Below, piece after piece: positions 13,681-19,262 of a stretch of 19,262 nt of DNA. Position 1 is the stretch's first letter, and every line of letters begins with the position of its first letter. This DNA is from JAHEIJ01 sp040235565 (GTDB lineage: Bacteria; Pseudomonadota; Gammaproteobacteria; UBA6429; Thiohalophilaceae), in assembly GCA_040235565.1 (NCBI GenBank), contig JBECLA010000072.1, positions 1 to 19,262 of the forward strand, written 5' to 3'. The notes below the pieces were generated by a model. The model made no database searches and was not told the origin of the DNA. It saw only the letters and a program-made list of their open reading frames with translations. The translations under genes and the position numbers were made by a program.

Positions 13681-14715
13681 TTAGATGTCGATCCCTTGTG
13701 ATTCCGCGATTTCGACCAGTTTTTTATACGCCAGATAAGCCCGTTTCAGATCGTCAATGCCCGGGTCGTCCCGCAGGTTTTCAAGGGCGGTCTTCAACTC
13801 AGTCACCCCGGTGCTAATGGTATTTGCCGCATGCTGGATGACACAGGCATCAAACCTGTCTTGTGCAATGGTTTTTCCGAAGAGGGTTTCCAGGATGGTG
13901 CGGGAGACGAGCGGGGCGGCGACATATTCATAGAAGTCGTGCGTGTTGATCTCGCGAACGACTTCGTTTTCGAGGTGAAACAAATCATTCGCAGTGCGCT
14001 TGTATTGTTTGAACCAGGTAAACGGGTCGAGTTGATGGCGGATATTGAACATGAAATCCGCGCAGCCATTGCCGCCAGGGACGACAGTGGAGTGGTTGGG
14101 GTCTTCGAGGCCGTTGAGCAGGTTTAACAGGCGGCTGACATTGGCAAACATCCACAAGGTACTGATGTTAAAATTCCCCGGTGGGTAGTCCGGGATGTTA
14201 TCGAAGATGTTGGCGCCGGTACGATAGAGTTGGGCAAAGGTGTCATGCACCACGGCGGTCCCAAGCGAATGGGCGATGACATGCACATTGGCATGCCCAT
14301 GTTGCGAGGCCAGGTCATGAAATTGCCCGGCGAATTCTGCCCGGATGCGTGGGCCATAAAAAGTGGCGCCGTAAAGCAGCACGTCCAGCCAGTGGGTATA
14401 GAGGAAATCATCCGTGCCGAGCCGGGTTTCGAAATCCGTTAATTTTTGAATCAACTCGGCCGCAAACCCGGCACCGGCCAGGTGTCCAAACCCTGCCTGG
14501 CGGGCTGCCGCATTATCGGCAAACTGTTGCCGGACTTCATCTAACAGACCGCTGTAATTGTATTCTGCGAGTTGGCAGTCTTCCTGATCCAGATTGAAGT
14601 TGGCGAAGCCCAGGCATTTTGCGGCATCGGTGACGGCCCGTTTGAAGGTTTTGGCTATTTCCCCATCCGGGTGGGTACCCATGCCGTGAACAAGCAGGAT
14701 GATTTGCGTTGCCAT
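13681..14715 (-). CDS. Alpha/beta-hydrolase (lipase/esterase-like), no signal peptide
   Basis: 344 residues starting ATQIILLVHGMGTHPDG, where HGMG is an oxyanion-hole turn. The nucleophile elbow is AHSLGT with Ser150. Asp230 (HQLDPFTWF) and His259 (NTHDFYEY) are in the right order and spacing to complete a triad. The insert between residues 70 and 130 and the C-terminal helices (LKTALENLRDDPGIDDLKRAYLAYKK) are typical of larger lid-containing lipases. No signal peptide or membrane segment is visible, so a cytoplasmic enzyme or one exported by a dedicated secretion machine are both possible. A strong GGAGGT site precedes the ATG, and the secreted-protein gene follows after 15 bases. Confidence 0.75.
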   Translation of the reverse strand: MATQIILLVHGMGTHPDGEIAKTFKRAVTDAAKCLGFANFNLDQEDCQLAEYNYSGLLDEVRQQFADNAAARQAGFGHLAGAGFAAELIQKLTDFETRLGTDDFLYTHWLDVLLYGATFYGPRIRAEFAGQFHDLASQHGHANVHVIAHSLGTAVVHDTFAQLYRTGANIFDNIPDYPPGNFNISTLWMFANVSRLLNLLNGLEDPNHSTVVPGGNGCADFMFNIRHQLDPFTWFKQYKRTANDLFHLENEVVREINTHDFYEYVAAPLVSRTILETLFGKTIAQDRFDACVIQHAANTISTGVTELKTALENLRDDPGIDDLKRAYLAYKKLVEIAESQGIDI

Positions 14716-15175
14716 ACCTCCCTCCCTTGAATGGCGATTGTTGTTATGTGCAGCAACGCGTCACCAGCGGGTCCATCATGGTGGTGGCGTTAATCTTCCG
14801 ATAAGCCTAGCAGAAACGTCTCTTTCCGGCCAAGCAGCGGGCTGGCTAGCTGGTGCACATTGGCCACGTTAGCGTGGTTAAAATAATGAGAAAGTAGTAA
14901 ACACGCCCGTGCTGCGCAGCCTTACCCGGCCCTGTCAATCACACGCGGGCTTTTTGCCTTCATCGTTATTCTCCCAGCCTCATGCTGCCCGTGATCCGGC
15001 ATCAAAATCACACAAAGGCTGAACTATACTGATCCTGTGTCAGATGAGCGATACAAACGGCAAGCTAAAACACATCGGATCCGGCGGTGGACCACAACAG
15101 CCTGGTTGAGGAGCACAGGCACGCAAGTTCGATCCGTTCACCACAGCGGACCGTTTTATGCATAAGGAGAAGACC
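14716..15175. other. Gap between divergent clusters
   Basis: This region of 460 bases has no convincing gene. It must hold the promoters of the divergent hydrolase cluster and of the outer-membrane protein gene. A TATACT at 15025-15030 is a possible -10 box for the plus-strand gene but has no good -35 partner. A GC-rich stretch with a short T-run near 14947-14957 (cgcgggcttttt) may be a weak stem. I see no repeat unit here. Confidence 0.5.
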
Positions 15176-15805
15176 ATGGATGACAAATACGGGAAGTTTA
15201 CATTGCTGCTGTTAGCTCTCCTTGTTCCTGGTATGGCGCAGGCGGGATGGTATCTGGGAGCGGAGGCGGGCATGTCGAATGCCGATTCCATCGATATTGA
15301 ATTCGATGCGCCGCCGGATTTCGAATCGGACGATCAGGATAGTGTCTACCAGGTGTTTGGTGGTCTGACGTTGGGCAATAATTTTGCCCTGGAACTGGGA
15401 TACGCCGATCTGGGCGAGTATACGGCCCGGGAGACCGGCGTAGTCGAAGCCAAGTTGGATCCGACTGCCTTGTCGCTTTCCGCAATTGGCAAAGTCAGTG
15501 TGCATCCCAAAGTGAAGATGTTTGGCCGGCTCGGCCTGGCTTACTGGGCGACGGATCTTTCCCTGACCGATTTTGTCGATTCGGGCAGCGGCGACGATAA
15601 CGGTCTGGATCCCGTGATCGGGCTCGGCTTCGACTGGCGAATTACCGATCGCTTCGATCTGCGGGTGGAATGGGAGCAGTTTCAGAACGTCGGCCAGGAT
15701 ACCCAGGCCAGCATTCCATCCGGCACCCTGGAACTCAATGGCAATGATATCGATGTCTTTGCAGTTGGGGTGACCTATCACATTGACCTGGCACCGGGAC
15801 CCTGA
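15176..15805 (+). CDS. Outer-membrane beta-barrel protein (OmpA-like small barrel)
   Basis: About 210 residues from ATG 15176, chosen because AAGGAG (15164-15169) lies 6 bases upstream; an earlier in-frame ATG at 15158 would hide that site in coding sequence. The signal peptide ends at MAQA (about residue 23). The mature protein starts GWYLGAEAGMSNAD and shows the alternation of an eight-stranded barrel: VYQVFGGLTLGNNFALELGYADLG, 'KMFGRLGLAYWATDL', 'PVIGLGFDWRITDRFDLRVEWEQ', 'IDVFAVGVTYHID'. Acidic loops (SIDIEFDAPPDFESDDQD) should face the outside. The ending is not the usual terminal Phe. Members of the family act as structural or small-solute barrels; the specific role is unknown. Confidence 0.82.
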   Translation: MDDKYGKFTLLLLALLVPGMAQAGWYLGAEAGMSNADSIDIEFDAPPDFESDDQDSVYQVFGGLTLGNNFALELGYADLGEYTARETGVVEAKLDPTALSLSAIGKVSVHPKVKMFGRLGLAYWATDLSLTDFVDSGSGDDNGLDPVIGLGFDWRITDRFDLRVEWEQFQNVGQDTQASIPSGTLELNGNDIDVFAVGVTYHIDLAPGP

Positions 15806-15887
15806 TGCCGGCCCACTCAATCGGCATGTGCCCGGTTCAGGGACGGGAAAGTTTCGCGTTGCTCCCGGTGGCCTGATCCGGTGCCAT

Positions 15888-15904
15888 GCCCGGCGTGGCC
15901 GGGC
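15888..15904 (+). terminator. GC-rich hairpin after the barrel gene
   Basis: gcccgg (15888-15893) pairs perfectly with ccgggc (15899-15904) around a 5-base loop. No T-tract follows, so termination is uncertain. Confidence 0.35.
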
Positions 15905-15974
15905 CCGCACATCTTGAGACAGGCAGGACATCTGTCACCCTGGATCCTTCAGGGCACTTCCGGCAGGGGGAATC

Positions 15975-17321
15975 ATGACTGAACCACACAGCGCAACGAC
16001 ATATCGCGTCGTCCCGAGAAAGGCGACGCTGCGCAGCCGGTTGTTTAAATGGCTGCGATTCAAACAGAAGTGGATCTCGGTGTTGCCCTGGCCACGCGTG
16101 TGTGATTTCAGCGGATTCGGGTTTGATCCCTGGTTACGGGCGCAGCCCGGCCTGGCGGAGGCCATTGAATGGAATTTCAGGGATCTGGGGCCGTTGCGGT
16201 ACCTGGAGTGGCCGGCTGAGAAGAAAGCCGAGCTCGAGGAGGCGTTCTGGCATGGCGATCAGATCGCCATCCCCGATCCCCCCGCCAATTTACTGGATCT
16301 GGATGATGGCGATGAACCCCGCACGGTATTGAGTCCGGAGGATGCCTGGAACCTGTACCGGGTGACGGTGGGCCACGTCCTGGCGGCCGAGTTTGCGCAA
16401 CTGTTTCCCTGGTCATTGCTCGACTACGACTATCCCCATCTTATCGTGTTGCTCAACGGCCGGTGGATGTTTACGCGCGCTGATGATGACGGCGGTTATG
16501 CAGTGGCGCAGGAACAATCCGTCGCGTTACCCTCGGCGCCGTCTGTCGTGTACCCGTTCCTGGTCGACAATGATCTGATTGGGACCACGCGCCTCGATAC
16601 CATTGTACGCATGACGGAATGGTGCCGGCAGAATCTCGCGCATTACATGGGTGCCTATCCCGGGCCAGGACAACATGTGATCAATTTTGAATACAGCTGG
16701 CAATACCGGGGCTATCCACCGGTTTCCCGGATCATCGGGCGGACGCCGACCACCAATCCGGATCCGCTTTACCAGAATAATTGTGTCATCAGTCGCACCG
16801 CAGGCTGCTGGGGGACGGCGGGTTTTCTGATTTGTGTGTTGCGGTTACTGAATATTCCCGTCCACTGCCAACGCCTCATCGGCAGTGAACGCACGCATGC
16901 GACGCCCTGGTTTCCCTCGGAAGATCGCTGGTACAGTCATGGTGATGATCCTTATACGGCCAATGCGTTTGCCACGCCACCGTTTCCGGCCGGGGAACTG
17001 TTGATCGATCGTGCAACCTTTGAAGCCTGGTTCGGGGATACGGTGACAGCCGAAGACATCCAGAAAAACGTCGGTCGCCAGGTCGGATTCAATCTGGTGA
17101 CGACCTATTGGCCCAACCGGACGCTATGGGAATACTGTAGCTATTGGGAAGTGGGTCGGACCGGGCATGACAATGGGGTGTATCAAGCCCTCAGCCGTTA
17201 TGAACCCATCAGTGATGCCACCTGGGAAACCTTCAAGTCCCAGATGGAACAGAAAATCAATGGCTTTGGCGGTTGCGATCACATCCCGGAAAATCACCGC
17301 TTTGATCCGTATTGCAACTGA
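15975..17321 (+). CDS. Transglutaminase-like Cys-His-Asp protein
   Basis: 448 residues, signal-less, Trp-rich. The C-terminal half holds a transglutaminase-like core: Cys278 in RTAGCWGTAGFLICVLRLL, followed by NIPVHCQRL (the 'llR.lGiP.r' motif), His308 in SERTHATPWF, and Asp324/Asp325 in WYSHGDDPY. The order Cys, His, Asp and their spacing (about 30 and 16) match the superfamily, whose members are proteases, amidases or cross-linkers. The N-terminal half (1-200) is basic at first (KATLRSRLFKWLRFKQKW) and unrecognised. The start has GGGGG five bases upstream. It follows the barrel gene by 169 bases and precedes the peptidase by 126. Catalytic assignment is by pattern only; the exact substrate is unknown. 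Confidence 0.65.
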   Translation: MTEPHSATTYRVVPRKATLRSRLFKWLRFKQKWISVLPWPRVCDFSGFGFDPWLRAQPGLAEAIEWNFRDLGPLRYLEWPAEKKAELEEAFWHGDQIAIPDPPANLLDLDDGDEPRTVLSPEDAWNLYRVTVGHVLAAEFAQLFPWSLLDYDYPHLIVLLNGRWMFTRADDDGGYAVAQEQSVALPSAPSVVYPFLVDNDLIGTTRLDTIVRMTEWCRQNLAHYMGAYPGPGQHVINFEYSWQYRGYPPVSRIIGRTPTTNPDPLYQNNCVISRTAGCWGTAGFLICVLRLLNIPVHCQRLIGSERTHATPWFPSEDRWYSHGDDPYTANAFATPPFPAGELLIDRATFEAWFGDTVTAEDIQKNVGRQVGFNLVTTYWPNRTLWEYCSYWEVGRTGHDNGVYQALSRYEPISDATWETFKSQMEQKINGFGGCDHIPENHRFDPYCN

Positions 17322-17447
17322 CCGTCAAACCAACGGCAGCATGTTGACCTGTCATGGAGCAGGCCAATGACGTCACATCGCCGGAACGCGAAGCATTCAT
17401 GAGTACATAAATGACAACACGGGACAAACCAGTCACAAGGAGCCAGC

Positions 17448-18338
17448 ATGATCCTCAAGCACAACAGCCAGGGTGAAGATGTCAAATCCGTCCAGGAAAT
17501 CCTGACGCAACTGGGTTTCAATCCTGGCCCCATTGACGGCCGGTTTGGGGACAAAACGGAACGGGCCGTGGTGCTGTTCCAGGAAGCCAACAATCTCTAT
17601 GCCGATGGCATTGTGGGTCCCACCACCTGGCAGGCGTTACGCCAGGCGTTGGAAATTCACCTTGACGAGCAAATGCTGCCGCGGTCGGCGTATGAGGATC
17701 AGCCGGATCGGATGCAATGGGTACGGGTGCCGGCCGATCCGTACCGGGATGGCTATGATCGGTTTTTCCTGCGTGAGGATGCCGCGCAGGCCTATCTGCG
17801 GGTGCGACAGATCGTGACGGAGGCGGGGGGGATCCTGACCAGTTCCGGCGCGCGCCGCTCATTGCACGCGCCGGTGAATGCCTCCCGCAGTGCGACCTCG
17901 TTTCATTATACGGGCCGGGCCATGGATCTGTTTGTCGGCAGTGGCATGGAAAATCGCGGCCGCGATCCCTTTGTGATGGCCGCAGACGGAGATCGGTACT
18001 GGCGCGTGTATGCGCGGGCCGACGGTGGCGAGCCGATGGAGATCGACGCAGTCACCTATGGATCACGCAACCGCGGCAGCCGGGTTTCCGGTCGCTTCCT
18101 TGATCTGACCGCGCTGTTTCAGGCGGAAGGGTTTGCGCGCATTCGGGCACGGCGCTCCTTTTTTAGCGGGGGCAGCTGGCTGGGGGCCGAGTGGTGGCAC
18201 TTTCAGTACGAGACCGGGCTGGAGAAAGGCGTCTCCACCTTTGGGGCGGAGCTGCTCAAGGTGTATCCCGAGGATCAGGTCCGCCCGACGCCACCCTGGC
18301 AATATCGTTCCCGGATCTTCGGCGTGAACTGGTTTTAG
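17448..18338 (+). CDS. Peptidoglycan-binding M15-type (DD-peptidase-fold) peptidase
   Basis: 296 residues in two domains. Residues 3-66 are a PG_binding_1 domain (GEDVKSVQEILTQLGFNPGPIDGRFGDKTERAV-type, with DGIVGPTTWQAL). Residues about 105-260 are a Zn peptidase of the M15/VanY-like fold: SGARRS (134-139), SFHYTGRAMDL with His153 and Asp160, and EWWHFQY with Glu248 and His251, giving the HxxxxxxD/ExxH metal set. These enzymes cut peptide cross-links or D-Ala termini of peptidoglycan. There is no signal peptide, unlike chromosomal carboxypeptidases but like phage endolysins and exported effectors. AAGGAG lies 5 bases upstream of ATG. It follows the transglutaminase-like gene. Confidence 0.85.
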   Translation: MILKHNSQGEDVKSVQEILTQLGFNPGPIDGRFGDKTERAVVLFQEANNLYADGIVGPTTWQALRQALEIHLDEQMLPRSAYEDQPDRMQWVRVPADPYRDGYDRFFLREDAAQAYLRVRQIVTEAGGILTSSGARRSLHAPVNASRSATSFHYTGRAMDLFVGSGMENRGRDPFVMAADGDRYWRVYARADGGEPMEIDAVTYGSRNRGSRVSGRFLDLTALFQAEGFARIRARRSFFSGGSWLGAEWWHFQYETGLEKGVSTFGAELLKVYPEDQVRPTPPWQYRSRIFGVNWF

Positions 18339-18374
18339 TCAAAAATTATTAAATACATCAAGGAGGGATAACTT

Positions 18375-19262
18375 ATGGCTAATGTGCTTGCAAATTCAGA
18401 GATTGAATTAAATCAAATTACGACCTTGCTGGATAAAAATATCCCGGCACACAGACAAGCCTATAGCGATAGGACAGCCTGGATTATGGCATGCATGTCA
18501 GAATTAGCTTATATCAGATTTAACCCGCTGTTTTCTGATGACAAACAAAAAGAGTATTTTCTTGATAATGTTTCAAAACTCATCAATGAAAGCAGAAAAA
18601 AATCACTGCTCAAATTGATTGATCTGGTGGGATATGACAGTCAGAAAGAGGAAGAAAAGCTTAGATCTGAGCTTGACACATTGCGATTCAGACTCTGTAA
18701 GAAATTTGATGAAAATGGGACCCAGGCGATTCTGGCCTCAAACGATACCTTTATCGTTTTAGCATTTAGAGGCACTGAAGCGATGAGCATTAAAGACATC
18801 AAAGCAGATGCCAAAGCAAAACCTACCAAATGTGAAACGAAAGGACAAATCCATAGTGGCTTTAAACAGGCCTACGAAGAAGTCGCTTTGAAGATTCAAA
18901 AAGAATTAAATAAAGACGAATACAAGGATATGTCATTGTTTATTACGGGTCATAGCCTGGGTGGGGCATTGGCGACTGTTGCCGCAAAAAAACTTACACA
19001 TAAAGGAGACATTGCTGCATGCTATACCTTCGGCGCACCCAGAGTAGCAGATGAGGAATGGATAGCGGATATGAAAACGCCTGTTTACAGACTGGTTAAT
19101 GCTGCCGATTGTGTGACTATGTTGCCGCCAGGAACAGAAATAATCACAGTAATTAGTTGGGGGGCTAAATTTATTCCATGGGTTGGAGAAACAATTCGAT
19201 CTTTTCTGTCAAAATATGGGGTTTACATCCACTGTGGCAATATGCGCTATCTGACAAACTGC
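18375..19262 (+). CDS. Class 3 lipase (partial, cut by window end)
   Basis: Translation from ATG 18375 stays open to the end of the window (296 codons seen). A perfect AGGAGG at 18361-18366 precedes the start. Lipase class 3 signatures: AFRGTEA near 130-136, the nucleophile elbow FITGHSLGGAL with Ser194, YTFGAPRVAD, then Asp245 in VNAADCVTMLPP, and a probable His286 in VYIHCGNMR, completing Ser-Asp-His. There is no signal peptide. The N-terminal half (1-115) is helical and charged (KQKEYFLDNVSKLINESRKKSLLKL). The gene is visibly AT-richer than the genes before it and has different codon use, which hints at later acquisition. It probably hydrolyses glycerolipids. The stop lies beyond the window. 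Confidence 0.88.
   Translation, partial: MANVLANSEIELNQITTLLDKNIPAHRQAYSDRTAWIMACMSELAYIRFNPLFSDDKQKEYFLDNVSKLINESRKKSLLKLIDLVGYDSQKEEEKLRSELDTLRFRLCKKFDENGTQAILASNDTFIVLAFRGTEAMSIKDIKADAKAKPTKCETKGQIHSGFKQAYEEVALKIQKELNKDEYKDMSLFITGHSLGGALATVAAKKLTHKGDIAACYTFGAPRVADEEWIADMKTPVYRLVNAADCVTMLPPGTEIITVISWGAKFIPWVGETIRSFLSKYGVYIHCGNMRYLTNC

Noticed and set aside
15212..15931. 239-codon minus-strand open frame
   Set aside because: It is antisense to the beta-barrel gene, which has a signal peptide, strong ribosome-binding site and barrel pattern.
1..19262. tRNA, rRNA, transposase, integrase or prophage structural genes
   Set aside because: None could be recognised in any frame, so the endolysin-like peptidase is not evidence of a prophage here.

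Overview
The window looks like chromosomal DNA of a free-living gammaproteobacterium. The basis is a complete ydbH-ynbE-ydbL operon, DUF6164 and VC0807-type genes, a Tat-dependent intradiol dioxygenase, a single-domain cold-shock protein next to an IF-1 gene, and several small inverted-repeat elements with ends like those tied to REP-type transposases. No transposase, integrase, tRNA, rRNA or CRISPR array is visible. All family names come from reading the proteins and motifs by eye; no database search was run.

Left third (1-6548): housekeeping and metabolic genes. A small membrane protein (DUF6164) converges on a haem-binding DUF3365 protein. The ydbH-ynbE-ydbL operon follows, an envelope lipid-transport system of inner-membrane AsmA-like bridge, lipoprotein and periplasmic partner. 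It converges on a VC0807-like membrane protein. Then come an unusual DUF971-MoaD fusion without the MoaD C-terminal Gly-Gly, and a Tat-exported intradiol dioxygenase with all four iron ligands.

Middle (6549-10332): a block bounded by two inverted copies of a modular, hairpin-rich repeat (6599-6870 and 9959-10234; the largest block is 135 bp with one mismatch). It holds a small protein of unknown function, a cold-shock protein with a strong terminator, an IF-1 protein, a small basic protein and a secreted metallo-beta-lactamase-fold hydrolase. The arrangement could allow inversion of about 3.4 kb. Mini-elements with inverted ends occur in the gaps of the left and middle parts and were not seen to the right.

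Right half (10333-19262): visibly more GC-rich until 18.34 kb. A five-gene minus-strand cluster begins with a signal-less alpha/beta-hydrolase (GHSLG-like elbow) and continues with four unrecognised secreted or membrane-anchored proteins. Divergently, on the plus strand, are an outer-membrane beta-barrel protein, a transglutaminase-like Cys-His-Asp protein, a peptidoglycan-binding M15-type peptidase and, in clearly AT-richer DNA, a class 3 lipase cut by the window end. Four enzymes expected to act on lipids, proteins or cell wall lack signal peptides, while four of the unknown partners carry them. The most interesting reading, which is inference, is an undescribed set of hydrolytic effectors with envelope-located protective or accessory proteins.
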